NCBI RefSeq assembly: GCF_020360975.1
Contig: NW_025408669.1
Span: 2,542,001 to 2,606,000, forward strand
From: Hirsutella rhossiliensis
Taxonomy: Eukaryota > Ascomycota > Sordariomycetes > Hypocreales > Ophiocordycipitaceae
Direction: 5' to 3'
DNA length: 64,000 bases
A program made the translations under genes and the position numbers. Shown here piece after piece: positions 11,030-24,793 of this stretch (position 1 is its first letter; each line of letters starts with the position of its first letter). Below the pieces are notes generated by a model. The model saw nothing but the letters and a program-made list of their open reading frames with translations. It was not told the DNA's origin and ran no database searches.

Positions 11030-14000
11030 TTTCTACTCCCTTCTTTTATAATAATATTAAAAAATAACTCCTTTACTACCCCTATAGTTTATAAGACGAT
11101 TCTTATAAAGCCCTAAGATTAGGATAAGTAAGTAAAGGAGCTATAGGCTTATATAAATAGAAATATTTATAATTTAGTCTTCTTTAATAAGTAGGACCCT
11201 CTTAAGCCCCTTCTTTATCTTAGGATAATAGATTTTATAGTAGGAGCTTCCTTTTTTTCTAAGCCAACCTCTATATAATAAAGAGCTTTTTCTACTACCT
11301 TAGGTAACTATAAGAGTTACTATAAGGAATACCTTTATAAGATAAAGCTACTAACTACTACTTATATAGTAATAATAAAATCCGTTAGTACTATAAAGCT
11401 AATCTCTCTTTAAGAGAAAGAGACTCCTAAGTAGTAGCTTTTAAAGCTTAAGACCTTAATAGCTCCCTTAAAGGGCTATATAACTAACTATATTAAGAAG
11501 ACCTATATAGCCTACCTAAGAGCCTTTTCTACTAAGAACCTACTAGCTTCTTTATAGCTATCTAAGTAAAAAGAAATCCTTAAGGAAGCTAACTAATACT
11601 TCCTAGTAAAAGCTCTTTCCGGCTAATAGCTATAGGATATATCTTTATTAATAAAGCCTATTAGTAATAGTTACTTAACTATCTTTTAAGAAGCTAGCTA
11701 AAAACTAAATAAAAAAGCTATTAAAGTATAATAGTAAGTAGTCTTATTCCTTTATAGTTAGTACTTAACCTAGATAGTTCGACCTACTACCCTTATAGCT
11801 ACTACGGCCCCCGCTACTACTACTATAGCTATTGCCCTACTAGCTCCTCCTCCCTTAAGAGCCTTAATACTACTTTTAACGGCTGCCTTAGTCCCGGCCC
11901 TAGCTCTACCTTCTACTCTAGGCCCGGTCCTATTAGTTAGACCGGCCTAACTAGTCCCTTAATAGACCTTTTAGTCTATTAGTCGAAAGATTAAGGAACT
12001 AGTCGAAATCGAACCTCTTTATTAAAATTAGTAATAAGGGGTAAAAAGGGGAGGTTTTTAAGTAGACCTTTTAAACCGGGATAAGGATTCCTTAAAGAAA
12101 TAAATAAAAAGGAATCGACCTACTTACTAAATATATAAAAGGCCCTATTAGCTAGAAGACTATTAGTAGGTCTTTAAGGAAATCCGACCTAAAGGAGTTA
12201 ACCCTTTAAAGAGGCTATAAGAAATAGTATAATAGTCTCTTAAGGAGGACTCCTTATTATAAAAGAAGATAGATAAGATTTAAGTTACTAAGAAATAGTA
12301 ACTAATAATATAGCTGCCCTTATTTAAGCTATAAATTTAAGGATAAATCGTTAGTATAATAAATCTAGCTTTTATCTTCCTTATAAATTAATAAAGCTAA
12401 GACTAACTATTAAAGCCCTTTAATTATCTCTTATAAAAGTTAGCTATCCTTAACTTTAATACTTCCCTTAATATCTATAATATACTCTTATAATTCTAGT
12501 ACTTTAAGAAGGTATAGAGGGAATACCTTATTACTAGGGAATTAACTATATAGATAAAGGGATATAAAAGGGTGAATTTTATAATAAAATTACTTAATAG
12601 TTTTATATAAATTCTTTAATAAAAAAGGGTAGCCTTTTACCCTTAATTTTTAATAAGCTTAATTTCCTTTTACTTTCTTTAAAAGGAAGGAATCTTTTAG
12701 GATATAATATCTAAGCCTATAAGGCTAGTCTAAAAGAATTAGACTATTAGGCTTATTAAGGAAAAATTCGGTTAATTTATTCTTAAATTCCGACCTATCC
12801 TTAGGAAGGAACTACTTAAGAAGTTAGCTTTCCCTACTAAGAGGAATAGGTCTACTATAAAAGACCCTCTTTTAATAGCCTAAGGAGATAGTCTTTTTTA
12901 GTATATACGACTTAGTTACTTAGGCCCCCTAGCTTTATATAAGCTAGGCTAATAATAGGGCGTATAAATAAAGGGCCTAAAGACTATTAAATATAAATAC
13001 TATAGCTAAGGAAAGACTAAGAGACGAATTTTTAAACGAACCCCTTTATAGCCGGACTAGCTATATAAGGAAATTTAAGTTAACTAAACCGATGTCTCTA
13101 AGGATTAAGAAAGCTTTATTAAAGTAATGTTTTTTATAGACGCTTTTTTAGGGATAGTTTTCCCTTATTTCTTATAGACCTACCTAAGTAAGTATAACTA
13201 GTTTACCTTTTAAGACTTCGTTAACTAAATAAAATCCTACTTTAGCTATAAGGTAAAGAAGATATAGTTTAATAGAGAGCTATTTATAAAGGATCTCTTA
13301 AATTAGCTTTAAAAGAAGGGTATTTTACCCCTCTTATTAGCACCGAATACCTAGGCCTAGAATAAAGGGGTAGAAAGATTAAGGGGTGCTATAATAAAAA
13401 AGGCCTATATAATAAGACTTACTATAAAGCTTCCTTATAACCTTTAAAGGGAAGTCGTTAAGACCGCCTAATACCTTTAGAACCGGACCCTAAGGGACCT
13501 AGAGACTATTTTTAAGACTTAAGGAATAAACTAGAAATCTCCCCTTAAGCTCTTTATAAAAAAGAGGGCCTTGCTAGCCTACCTTTATACCTATAGCTAT
13601 AAGGAATACGCTATAACTACTAATATATAGCTAAAAAAGAAGAAGAAAAGAAAGCTTAATCTTAGAGCTTTTATTAGTTACCTTATTAATTATAATTCTA
13701 TAAATATCTTTTAGATCTAGATTCCTCTTTTATAAAAGGTTATTTTAACTAAGGATATAATTTTCGACGAATCTAGCTTCTTTAATAGAAAGAGGGATTA
13801 ATAGCCCCTCTTACTCTTATAACGTTAGCTAATTTAAAAGATCTAAATCCCCCCTTCTTAATAGTCTTAAGAAGAGGTCTTAGATAAGGAAATAAAAGAA
13901 GAAACTAATATTAAAGTAGTTAAGGATAACGCCGACTTTAAAAAAAAAAGAAGAGGAAGCTACTAAATTAAATAATCTAGATAAAGAAGGAGACTATAAG

Positions 14001-16020
14001 AAAGCAATAGAGCTAGAATACGCCTACCTCCTTATACCTCCTCTTATAAAATAAGAAGAAGATCTAAGAGTAGCTTTTTTAGTTAGTCTTTCTATCTTAA
14101 CCCCTAAGGGGGTAGGAAAGGTACCTCTTTTAAAGGATTACCTAGCTACCTTTTTATCCCTACTTTAAGAAGTAAAGAAAGGTATAGGGCCTAATATAAA
14201 AGAAGACTAACCTTTTCTTTATTTTAATCGTTTTTCTAACTTCTATTTAACGCCTATAAAAAACAGTTCCTATAGAGCGTTTATAGTAAGCTAGTATTTT
14301 AAGCCTTTATTAGTAAGGAAGGTATATAAAAGAGACCTCCTAGACCTACTAGTAAACTAAAAGTAGCTAGAAAGACACTCCTTTAAAGACTAGTTTTTCT
14401 AGGCCTAAAAAGACTACTTAGCCTTATATAAAGAGATAATGTCTTTCGAAGAGGTCCTTAAGGAAAAAGTAAGAGGAAAATAGGTCCTTAGCTATAAGTA
14501 GGTCTTTATCTATAAGACTAATAAATATAGCTTCCTTTAAAAGTATAAGGCTTAGTTAGTTATCTATAGGAACTAGTAGGAAAGAGGGGATTTACCTACT
14601 AAGGTAACTACCTTAATAGGGATATCTTTTTAGACCCTTATAGCTATAGTAGTAGAATTCGACCTCGAGCTTAAGTAGATAAATACCGTTAATGCCTTTA
14701 TTAACTACCTACTTAAAGAAAAAGAAGTTATTTATATATACCTTCTACTAAGCTTTTAATAGCTAAGAAAGGTTCTATAGCTTAGGAAAGCTTTATATAA
14801 ACTATAAAGATTACCCCCTTTTTAGTAATAGTATTTAATAGGTTCCCTTAAAGCCTTAGGCTTTAAGAAAGTCCCTTAGGAACTATATATAATATAGAAG
14901 GGTAAAATTATAGTCTTCTTTTATATTAATAATATTATCTAAGCCTACTTAAAAGAGAAAGAAGCTATTATAAGGGAGGCTATAAAAGGCCTATAATAAA
15001 AGTATAAAATAACTAAGCTAAGGGAGCTAAAGTAGTTCCTAAGGATTCGAATCCTTTAGAATAAATCCTAATAGGCTATCTAGCTTACTTAAGACGCCTA
15101 TATCGATAAGGTTACTTATAAATTCCTTCTTAATTCCCTTAATAAGAAGCTTCCCTTTATACTTATAATAGATAAAAAGCTTTTACTTAATCTATCCTTT
15201 TAAGCTAGGGAGTAAGGGAAATACTAATATTAATAGAAGGTAAGCTCCTTACTTTTTTTTTAGCTATTTCTACTAAACCGGATATCTCTTTTATAGTCTC
15301 TTAGCTAGCTAAGTATAACTAGAATCCTAGCCCTAGGTATTAAAAAGTAGTAGATAAAGCTATCCTTTATCTATATTTAATAAGATTATATAGTATACGC
15401 CTAGGAGGGTAAGGAAGGAAACTAGCTACTAAAATCTTCCTTTATTTAAGTAATTCGTCCTTTATAGATAATTCCTTAGATATAAAAAGCTTATAAGGGT
15501 ATATTATATCCCTTTTTAAAGGAACTATTACTTAAAGAGCTTTAAATTAAGCTACTATTATAACTTTTAGTATAAAGGTAGAGCTACTAGCTCTTTTAAA
15601 AGCGTTAAAAGAAGCGACTTTTATTAGTTAGCTTCTTATTTCTTTATAACTATAAATTCTAACCCTATTATCTATAAAATATAATAATATATAGACTATA
15701 TAAATTCTTATAAAAAGTAGTAAGCTATCGACCTAGCTATAGTATATTAATATCTATTAATATTAATAACGCTAAGAAGTTTAAAAAGGACTTATTTCTA
15801 TTTATTAGGTTTTAATAGTATTAATAAAAGCTAACGGTCTTATAAAGCCCTTACTAAAGTAGAAGCTAGCTATCTTTTTATAGTAAATTAAGCTAAAAGA
15901 CGTTTAAGAGAAGCTATCCTTAAAGGCCTACCTAAAGAGTCTATAAGAGGAGCTAATAGCCTATATAAGAAGGTAACGTCTATAGCTAAAGAAGAAGGAA
16001 GAGGTTTTCCTTTTAAAGGG
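11030..16020 (+). pseudogene. Copia gag-pol remnant of element C
   Basis: The region aligns with the less damaged minus-strand copy in element A. Gag corresponds to about 11030-12600, the integrase core to about 12990-13700, reverse transcriptase to about 14200-15200 and RNase H to about 15370-15700. At 14920-14950 the reverse transcriptase catalytic box reads FFYINN in place of FFYVDD, both aspartates having become asparagine through RIP. Stops are frequent in every frame. The product would have been a single Gag-Pol polyprotein with integrase before reverse transcriptase, which defines Ty1/copia. It cannot be functional. Confidence 0.8.
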
Positions 16021-16258
16021 CCCTTTATTTTAATTAGGTTTCTCCTTTTAAAGAGGGGCCCCTTTCTTATAAGACTTTTCCCTCTTTAGGCCCTTATTTC
16101 TTAAGTAGGTCTAAAAGAGCCTAGGGACCTAAAAGGGCCCTTACTTTCCTTAAGTAAAGGAATAAGTATAAAGCTAAGAACCTCCTTTATACGCTTACTA
16201 GCCTAAAGCTATATTAGCTATGCCCTTACTATAAGGGTAAGCTATAGCTAAGGGGGTA

Positions 16259-16721
16259 TATCGCGAAGTATAGCTTAATTTTATAGTTCTTAGAGATATC
16301 TCTTAGTAAGAAGGACTAAAGAAGCTAAAAATACTTAGTATAAAAGAAGGAAGAAAGAGCTAAAAAGAGGTATAAAAAGGAGGGTAGGGGTATAAAGGGA
16401 AGTATAAGTAGCGAGAGATAAAATAGATATACCGGTAACGGCTAGAAAAGAGGGGAAAAACTAATAAAAAGCTTAGTAGTTAAAAGGATATTAATAGCTT
16501 CTTTAAGTAGGATCTTCTTTATTAATTAAGATACTAGATAAGTATAAAAAGGGGCGTTAAATAAAGGAAAGAAGGATAATTAAAGTAATATAATAATTAT
16601 TCCCTTACTACGATTACTACCCTTATAAGAATTAAATATCTCTACCTTACTTATCTAACCCCTTACTTTTAATTTTACCTTTATATATTTTTATATACTT
16701 TTTATATCTCTCTTTATAAGA
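16259..16721 (+). repeat. Element C 3' LTR
   Basis: 463 bases, preceded by the polypurine run agggggta (16251-16258) and followed by the acttt duplication. Confidence 0.9.
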
Positions 16722-19055
16722 ACTTTAACCCCTTAAAGAAAAAACTTATTTACTTTAATAAGTAAAGGCAGCTTATTTTAAAGGGAATAATAATAAGAAG
16801 CTTATTTTTTAAGGTAAAGCCTTTAATATAGTAGCTAAGGGTCTTTTTTAATTTTAAGCTCTTATTTAAATACTATATTAAATAAAAGGTAGCCTTTATA
16901 TAAGCTACCTTTAAAAAACTATCTTACTTAATCTTTATATAAAAAGTCTTATTATTTAAAGCCTCTAAGTAGCTTACTAGGCTTATATAGCCTTTATAAT
17001 AGACTTTAGCGCTTAGATTTAATATAAGGGGCCTAAGACTTTTAAGAGGCTTATAAAGCTTTTTTAAAGCCTTTAAAACTAAGCTCTTTTAAAGGTCTTA
17101 AAGGCCTTTAAAGGATCCTTTATTAAAGGTTTAAAAGCTAAAGCGGCCCTATTACTACTAAAAGTATAATTTAAAAAGGTATTTTAATAAGTAAGATTAT
17201 ACCCTTATAGATATTAGCCTATTAAAGGGATAAGACCCTTAGCGTATTCTATTTACCCCCCCTTAAGTATACTTAAAGGCTTTATAAAAGCCTAGATTAT
17301 TTAATTAGATATCTTCCTTAATTAAAGTTAATTTAAATATTTAATTTTCCCTTTTAAAGTAAAGGCCGCTAGTTATATAACTTTAATAAAGATAAAGAGG
17401 TATAAAGTAAAGAAATCTTTAAGACTTATATTAATAACTTAAGACCCTTAAAGCTATATATAAGACCGATAATTAGATAATTATATAGTTAATTACTCTA
17501 TTAATCCTAAGCTATATACTATATATACTTTAAGTATATACCCTTATCCTTATTAAAGTATACCTCTCGTATACCCTTTAAACCTTATACTTCCTACTTA
17601 GTTACTTTATAAGGTAGGCTTATAACCTAGCTATATAAGATAACCTCGCTAACTTAAGCTTTAACTTAAGGGTCTTAAGCTATATTAAGCCCTATATATA
17701 GCTCTTCCGCTTCCTTAAAGGCTTAGTAGCTATTATAAGACTTAATTATAACTTAGAAAAAAGGAAAGCTAGCTAAGAGCCCTTATAGGCCTTAAAGCTT
17801 AAGGCCTTTATTATAATAATAAAGGCTATTAAGCTTTTATTTAAAAAGTAATACTAGCGCCTCTTAGCTAGCCTAGCTAACCTAAAAGACTTTAGGTTAT
17901 AGCCCTTAGCCTTTTATATTAATAGCTCTAAGAGGTACTTTAATAAGGCCCTTATAAAGACTAACGCTTACTCTTTTTATAAAATAAGCTTAGAAATTAA
18001 GATTATTAAAGCGTACTATAAGAACCTAAGGCCCTTAATTAAAGTAGCTAATATAAAGCTTTTTATAATACTAAGGGTCTTAGAAAACTTAGCTAAGAAA
18101 CCTTAGCCCTTAAGGCTTAGCCCTCTTAACTTCCTTATAAAAGCTTATATTTTTATAGATACCTAAGCCGCTATAAGAAAGGTTATAGGTTTCTTAGACT
18201 TAGCTATATATATTAAAAGGCTCTTATTTAGCTTAGAAGCTTTTTATAATATATAGCTATACTAGTGCCTAAGCTACCTAGGGATCTTTAGTAATAAGCT
18301 AGCTTACTAGCTAGCTAAAAAAAGCTTAAGGGCTCTTACTTAAGAGACCTCTTTAGTCTTTATTAGCTACTTATAAAAAAAGGTCTAGTAAGCTATTAAG
18401 GACTATTAAAAGGGCTTCTAAGCTATTAAGGCAGCTAAAGGCCTTAAGGCTAAAGGCTTAGGTAAGTACTATATATCTATTTAAAAGACCCCCCGCCTAG
18501 CCCTTAGCCTAGAAAAGGACCTTATAAAAAGACTTAAGCTCTCCTTCTTAGCTTTTTACTAGCTCCTTTTTTAAGCTAGCTTTTTATTTTCCTTTTTAAA
18601 AAGAACTAATAAGGTAAACTAAGATAACTACCGCTATAGCTAAGGAAGGTATATAGCTAGGGACCTTATACTAAGGTACCTAAACTATAAAAGGGAAAGA
18701 GAGGTTCTTTATTAGACCTTTAAGAGATAGAAGGGGGCCCTAAGCCTACCTATTCTTTATAACTTTAAAGAAGAAAGGGAAGCCCTCTTAACTATCTTAG
18801 CTAAATTAAAGATAAGGATAGCTAAGTAGCTTAAAAAGGAGTAACTTAAGGGCCCTAAGGTCCTTAAAAGGGAAAAATACTATATAAAAAGAATTAAACT
18901 AACCTTTTATTTATTATTACTTTTATTACTACCTTATCCTTAATTAGTTATAAGCCGCTAAGCGTTATAGCTAGCTAAGACTACTAATAAGGGCCTAGGC
19001 TCTTACTAGCCTTACTATAGCCTTAAAAGCTATATATAAGTAATAATATAAAAAT
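16722..19055 (+). mobile_element. Tad1-like LINE Y1, 3' part
   Basis: Continuation of LINE Y1 after element C. Near 18610-18720 the decayed frame matches the C-terminal Cys/His motif that follows RNase H in Tad1-type ORF2 proteins (C.C...G....A.H....C), with Cys codons now Tyr; it then reads NYKRERE. The same segment occurs in Y2 (about 52630-52740) and in reverse in Y3 (about 54140-54250), where Cys and His codons are better kept. The element ends near 19040-19055 in a TAA/A-rich tail (agtaataatataaaa), typical of LINE 3' ends. No frame is open. Confidence 0.7.
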
Positions 19056-19228
19056 TAAATTTTAAGGGTAAGGATATAAATATAGGTCTAAGTAGTATCT
19101 AAGATTAAGTAGCTAAGGTAGGTTTAGCTCCTAAGTAAGTATTAAGGCGTTTATAGCTTTTATAATAGCTAGCTATAAAATAAATAAATAAATATCGCTT
19201 AATAGGCCTATACCTTTATAGGGCTAAG
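19056..19228. other. Short RIP-decayed flank of element A
   Basis: Spacer between the LINE tail and copia element A, ending in the ctaag target-site copy (19224-19228). It belongs to the same older sequence that resumes at 25041. Confidence 0.5.
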
Positions 19229-19475
19229 TCTCGCGAAGAGAGATATAAGAAATATATATAAAACGCACGAAGGTAAAATTAGAAGTAAGGGGTCGGATAG
19301 GTAGGGCAGAGAGATTTGATTCTTACGGGAGCAGCAATAAAGGTAGGGGAGTGATTGTTGTATTTTCTTAATTGTCCTTCTTTCCTCCTTCTATACCGGG
19401 TGTTTTTAGCTTCCTTGGTCCCTCGTGCTAAGGGATATCTCCGAGAACTATAAAATTAGGCCACGCTTCGCGACA
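19229..19475 (-). repeat. Element A 3' LTR
   Basis: 247 bases from tctcgcgaagagag to cttcgcgaca in plus orientation; followed by the polypurine tract complement caccccctta. Confidence 0.95.
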
Positions 19476-19859
19476 CACCCCCTTAGCTATAGCCTGCCCC
19501 TTAAGGGTATAGCTAATATAGCTTCGGGCTAGTAAGCGTATAGAGGAGGTTCTTAGCTCTGCACTTCTCCCTTTACTTAAGGAAAGCAAGGGCCCTTTTA
19601 GGTCCCTAGGCTCTTTTAGACCTACTTAAGGAAAAGGGGCCTAAAGAGGGGAAAGTCCTATAAGAAAGGGGGCCTTCTTAGAAGGGAAAAACCTAATTAA
19701 ATAGGGGGCCCTCTAAAGGGAAAACCTCTTCCTTTTCTTTGGCTATAGACGTTACCTTCTTATACGTGCTATTAGCTCCTCTCGTAGACTCTTAAGGCGG
19801 GCCTCTAAGGACAGCTTCTCTCGAACGTCTTCTAGCCTAATTTACTATAAAAAGACAGC

Positions 19860-22250
19860 TAGCTTCTACTTCGGTAAGGGCTTCGTAAGACCGTCGGCTT
19901 TTATTAATGCCGTTAGAACCTAACGGACGGAAATAAGTCCCCTTTAGACCTCTTAGCGTAACTAATGCTAGTAAATATCGATATACCTTAGCCGGGTCGA
20001 TAGCTTACTATTTTCCTCTATAAGAATCCGTATAGTCTGCGTATTATCGCATTCTATAGCTAACAGGGACGGAATTTATAGTCGTAACGATATTAGTAGC
20101 CGGCTAAGGAAAATCGCTTCTTTTAACGCTTCTAAAAGAGCTAGTAGCTCTGCCTCCGTACTTAAAGTCGTAACGGTAGCCTATTTCGAAGCTCTCTAAG
20201 TAATGGTTCCTCTAAAAAGGGATATAATATACCCTTATAAGCTCTTTCTATCTAAGGAATTGTCCGTAAAGGATAAATCGCTCGAATAAAGGAAGATTTC
20301 GGCAGCTATTTTCCTTCCCTGCCCTCCTAGGCGTAGACCGTATAATCTCGTTAAATAGAGATAAAGGATAGCTCTATCTGCTACTTCTTAATGCCTAGGG
20401 CTAGGATTCTAGTTATGCCTAGCTAGCCGGGAGACCGTAAAAGAGATATCCGGTCTAGTAGAAATAGCTAAAAAAAGCAGGGAGCCTACCTTCTATTAAT
20501 ATTAGTGTTTCTCTTACTCCCTAGCTTAAAAGGACGGATTAGGCAAAAGCTCTTCGTCTAATATAGGCGTAAAGGGAAGCTTCTTATCTAGGGAATTAGG
20601 GAGGAATTTATAAGCGACCTTATCGATATAGGCGTTTTAGGTAAGCTAGATAGTCCGTTAGGACCTATTCTAAAGGATTCGTATCCCTAGGAACTACTTT
20701 AGCTCCCCTAGCCTAGTTATCTTATACCTTTATTATAGGCCTCGTATAGCCTCCCTAGTAGTAGCTTCTTCCTCTTTTAGGTAGGCCTAGATAATATTAT
20801 CGACGTAGAAGAAGACTATGATTTTACCCTTCTATATTATACACGGTTTTTAAAGGACTTTCTTAAAGCCTAGGGCTTCGAGGGAACCTATTAAATGCTA
20901 TTGCTAAAGAAGGGGTAATCTTCGTAATCCGTATAGAGCTTTCCTAAGCTATAGAACCTTTCCTAGCTATTAGAAGCCTAGTAAAAGGCGTATATAGATA
21001 ACTTCTTCTTCCTTAAGTAGGTAGTTAATAAAGGCGTTAACTATATCTATTTAATCGAGTTCGAGGTCGAATTCTGCTGCTATAGCTATAAGGGTCCGAA
21101 AAGACATCCCTGCTAGGGTAGTTGCCCTAGTAGGTAGATCCCCTTTTTCCTATTAATTCCCGTAGATAACTAGCCGGGCTTTATACTTTTAAAGGAAGCC
21201 GTGTTTATTAGTCTTATAGATAAAGACCTACTTATAGCTAAGGACCTATTTTCCTCTTACCTTTTCCTTAAGGACCTCTTCGAAAGACCCTATCTCTTTA
21301 TATAAGGCTAAGTAGTCTTTCTAGGCCTAGAAAAACTAGTCTCTAAAGGGGTGTTTTTCTAGCTGCTTCTAGTTTGCTAGTAGGTCCGGGAGGTCTCTTT
21401 TATATACCTTCCTTGCTAATAGCTATGGCTTAAAGAGCCGGCCTACTATAAACGCTCCGTAGGAACCGTCTTCTATTAGCGTTAGGTAGAAGTCGGAAAA
21501 ACGATTAAAATAAGGGAGAGGTTAGTCTTCTTTCGTATCGGGCCCTATATCTTCCTTTGCTTCTCGAAGTAGGGATAAAAAGGCAGCCGGATAATCCTTT
21601 AAGAGAGGTGCCTTTCCTACCCCCTTAGGGGCCGATATAGGAAGACTAACTAAAAAAGCTGCTTTTAGATCTTCTTCTTATTCCGTAAGAGGAGGCGTAG
21701 GGAGGTAGGCGTATTCTAGCTCTACCGCTTTCCTATAGTCTCCTTCTTCGTCTAGATCATCTAATCTAGCAGCTTCCTCTTTTTCTTCTTCGAAGTCGAC
21801 GTTATCCTCGACTACTTCGACGTCGGTTTCTTCTTCCGTTTCCTTATCTAGGACCTCTTCTTAAGACTATTAGGAAGGGGGGATTTAAATCTTCTAAATT
21901 AGCTAACGTTAAGAGAGTAAGAGGGGCTATTAATCCCTCTTTCTATCGAAGAAGCTAGATTCGTTGAAAATTATATCCCTAGTCGAAATAACCTTCCGTA
22001 GAAGAGGAATCTAGATCCGGAAGATATTCATAGAATTATAACTAATAAGGTAACTAATAAAGGCTCTAAGATTAAGCTTTCTTTTCTTCTTCCTTTTTAG
22101 CTATACATCGGTAGTTATTGCGTATACCTTATAGCCGTAGGCACGAAGGTAGGCTAGCGAGGCCCTCTTCTTCGTAAAGAGCTTAAGGGGGGATTTCTAG
22201 TCTATTCCTTAGGTAGTCCCTCTAGGGGTCCGGTTCCGAAGGTAATAGGC
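19860..22250 (-). pseudogene. Copia RT-RNase H remnant of element A
   Basis: On the minus strand the RNase H region contains TEAELLALLEALKEA (near 20110-20165), the copia-type RNase H helix. Further upstream the reverse transcriptase catalytic box reads VFFYVDN (YVDN at 20796-20807); the second aspartate has become asparagine by TG to TA, a RIP change at the active site. The reverse transcriptase region spans roughly 20530-21520. In-frame TAG/TAA codons break it repeatedly. Function was DNA synthesis from the element RNA; it is now dead. Confidence 0.85.
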
Positions 22251-23150
22251 GGTCTTAACGACTTCCCTCTAAAGGTCGTATAGAAGCCTTATAGTAAGTC
22301 TTATTATATAGGCCCTTTCTATTATAGCACCCCCTAATCTTTCTACCCCTCCGTTCTAGGCCTAGGTATTCGGTGCTAACGGGAAGGGTAAAATGCCCCT
22401 TTTTCGAAGCTAATTTAAGATATCTTTCGTAAATAGCTCTCTATTAGACCGTATCTTCTTTACCTTATAGCTAAAGTAGGATTTTATCTAGTTAACGAAG
22501 TCCTAGAGGGCAGACTAGTTATACTTACTTAGGTAGGTCCGTAAGAAATAAGGGAAAACTATCCCTAAAAAAGCGTCTATAAAAAACATTACCCTAACGA
22601 AGCTTTCCTAATCCCTAGAGACGTCGGTCTAGTCGACCTAAATTTCCTTATACGGCTGGTCCGGCCGTAAAGGCGTTCGTCTAGAAATTCGTCTCCTAGT
22701 CTTTCCTTAGCCGCAGTGTTTATATTCGACGGTCTTTAGGCCCCTTATTCGTATGCCCTGTTATTGGCCTAGCTTATATAAAGCTAGGGGGCCCGGGTAA
22801 CTAAGTCGTGCGTGCTAAAGAAGACCGTCTCCTTAGGCTGCCGGAAGAGGGTCCTTTAAACCTACCCTCCTTCGAGCAAGGAAAGCTAACTTCTCGAGAG
22901 ATTCCTTCCTAAGGATAGGTCGGAATTCGAGAATAAATTAACCGAATTTCTCCTCGATAAGCCCAATAGTCTGATTCTTCTAGACTAGCCTAGTAGGCTT
23001 AGACGTCGTATCCTAGAAGATTCCTTCCTCTTAAAGAAGGCGGAAGGAAATCAGGCTCGTTAAAAATCGAGGGCAAAAAGCTACCCTTTTTCGTCGAAGA
23101 ATTCGTATAGACCCGTTAGGTAATTTTATCGTAAAATTCACCCTTCTATA
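22250..23150 (-). pseudogene. Copia integrase remnant of element A
   Basis: The minus strand reads HCG.GKTRRRIS followed by a core containing VDWTDVSRD near 22620-22650 (first catalytic Asp) and NGGVERLGGAI near 22327-22372 (the catalytic Glu of the DDE triad). This is the Ty1/copia integrase layout: zinc-binding region, then DDE core. Stops interrupt it, mostly at former Trp and Gln codons. It lies before reverse transcriptase in the direction of transcription, which excludes Ty3/gypsy. Confidence 0.85.
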
Positions 23151-23229
23151 TCCCTCTATCTATACGGTTAATTCCCCGGCAATAAGATATTCCTTTCGTG
23201 CCTTCTTAAAGGACCGGAATCGTAAGAGT

Positions 23230-24760
23230 ATATTATAGATATCGAGGGAAGCACTAGAGTTAAGGATAGCTGATTTTCGTAGGGGATAATCGGAGGGCTC
23301 TAACGGTTGGTCTTGGCCTTATTAATCCGTAGGGAAGACGAAGGCCGGATTTACTATACTAACGATTTTTCCTCGAATTTACGGCTCGAATAAGGGCAGC
23401 AGCGTTAGTTGCTATTTCTTAGCAACCTAAATCTCGTCTATCTTCTTCTATAACGAGGGGTCCTCCTTAAGAGACTATTATACTGTTTCTTATAGCCTCT
23501 TTAAAGGGTTAATTCCTTTAGGTCGGTTTTCCTCGAAGACCTGCTAGCAGTCTTCTAGCCGATAGGGCTTTTTGCATGCTTAGTAGGTAGGTCGATTCCT
23601 CCTCGTACGTTATTTCTTTAAGGAATCCTCGTCCCTTTCCGGAAGGTCTGCTTAAAACCCCCCCCTTTTTACCCCTTATTGCTAATTTTAACAAAGAGGT
23701 TCGATTTCGACTAGTTCCCTAATTTTTCGACTAACGGACTAAAAGGTCTATTAGGGGACTAGTCGGGCCGGTCTAACTAACGGGACCGGGGCCGGGCCCG
23801 GAGCAAGAGGCGGAGCCGGGGCCGGGCCTACGGCAGCCGTTAAAGATAGTATTAATGCTCTCGAGGGAGGAGGAGCCGAAGGAGCAACAGCCGCAATAGC
23901 AGCAGCGGGGGCCGCAGCAATAGGGGCTGCAGCAGCTATAGGTCGAGCCGTCTAGGTCGAGTGCTAGCCACGAAGGAATAAGACTGCTTGCTATTATACT
24001 CTAGTAGCCTCTTTGTCTAGTTCCCGGCTAGCTTCTCGAAAGATAGTCGAGTAACCGTTACTAATAGGCTTTATTAGCAGAGATATATCCCGTAGCTACT
24101 AGCCGGAAAGAGCTTCTATAAGGAAGTATTAGTTAGCTTCCTCGAGGACTTCTTCCTATATAGCTAGCTACGACGAAGCTAGTAGGTTTCTAGCAGAGAA
24201 GGCTCCTAGATATACCGTATAGGTCTTCCTAATACGGTTAGTTATATAGCCCCTCGAGGGAGCTATCGAGGTCTCGAGCTTTAAAAGCCACTGCCTAGGA
24301 GTCTCTTCCTCTCGAAGAGAGATTAGCTTTACGGCACTAACGGATTCCGTTATCGCCGTGCGTGCAGCAGTTAGCAGCTTAGTCTCGTAAAGGTATTCCT
24401 TACGGTGACTCTCGTAGTCACCTAAGGGAGCAGAAAAAGCTCTCTATTATATAGAGGTTAGCTTAGAGAAGAGGGTAGCTCCCTCTGCAAAGTCCGTTGC
24501 CCTAGGATAAAGAGGGGGCTCGAGAGGGTCCTGCTTATTAGAGAAGACCAAATTATAGATAGTTCTGTCTATACGAGCCCGTAGCTCCTTTACCTACTTA
24601 TCCTAATCTTAGGGCTCTATAAGAATCGTCCTACGGACCGTAGGGACGGTAGAGGAGTCGATTTTCGTTATTATTACGGGGAAAGGTAGAAAAGTCGGTT
24701 AAAAATCGGCTTTTCTAGTAAGAGGGGTGCATAAAAGGTGCCTTTTATAGCAGCCGGAAG
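23230..24760 (-). pseudogene. Copia gag remnant of element A
   Basis: The first coding part downstream of the 5' LTR on the minus strand. It contains an Ala/Pro-rich low-complexity segment (about 23770-23950) that stays GC-rich because Ala and Pro codons offer few CpA sites. It aligns with 11030-12600 in element C and 38870-40380 in element B. I see no clear CCHC knuckle. The product would be the structural Gag protein. Confidence 0.65.
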
Positions 24761-24783
24761 GTATAGGAACTCTATTCCTCCCG

Positions 24784-24793
24784 GGCTTATAAC
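24784..24793 (-). other. Primer-binding site of element A
   Basis: Minus strand gttataagcc followed by cgg; same initiator tRNA-Met anticodon-loop match as in elements B, C, H and the TRIMs. Confidence 0.7.

Larger units (their letters stand above)
10486..16721 (+). mobile_element. Copia element C, complete but decayed
   Basis: A 6,236-base Ty1/copia element inserted in LINE Y1, with acttt duplicated at 10481-10485 and 16722-16726. The LTRs are 423 bases (10486-10908) and 463 bases (16259-16721); the 5' copy lacks about 41 bases present in the 3' copy near 10645. The internal part starts with the primer site gttataagcc and ends with the purine run agggggta. The order gag, integrase, reverse transcriptase, RNase H is that of copia. 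LINE copy Y2 shows the uninterrupted sequence near 50578, confirming the insertion. It is as heavily RIP-mutated as its host, so it is the oldest full copia copy here. Confidence 0.9.
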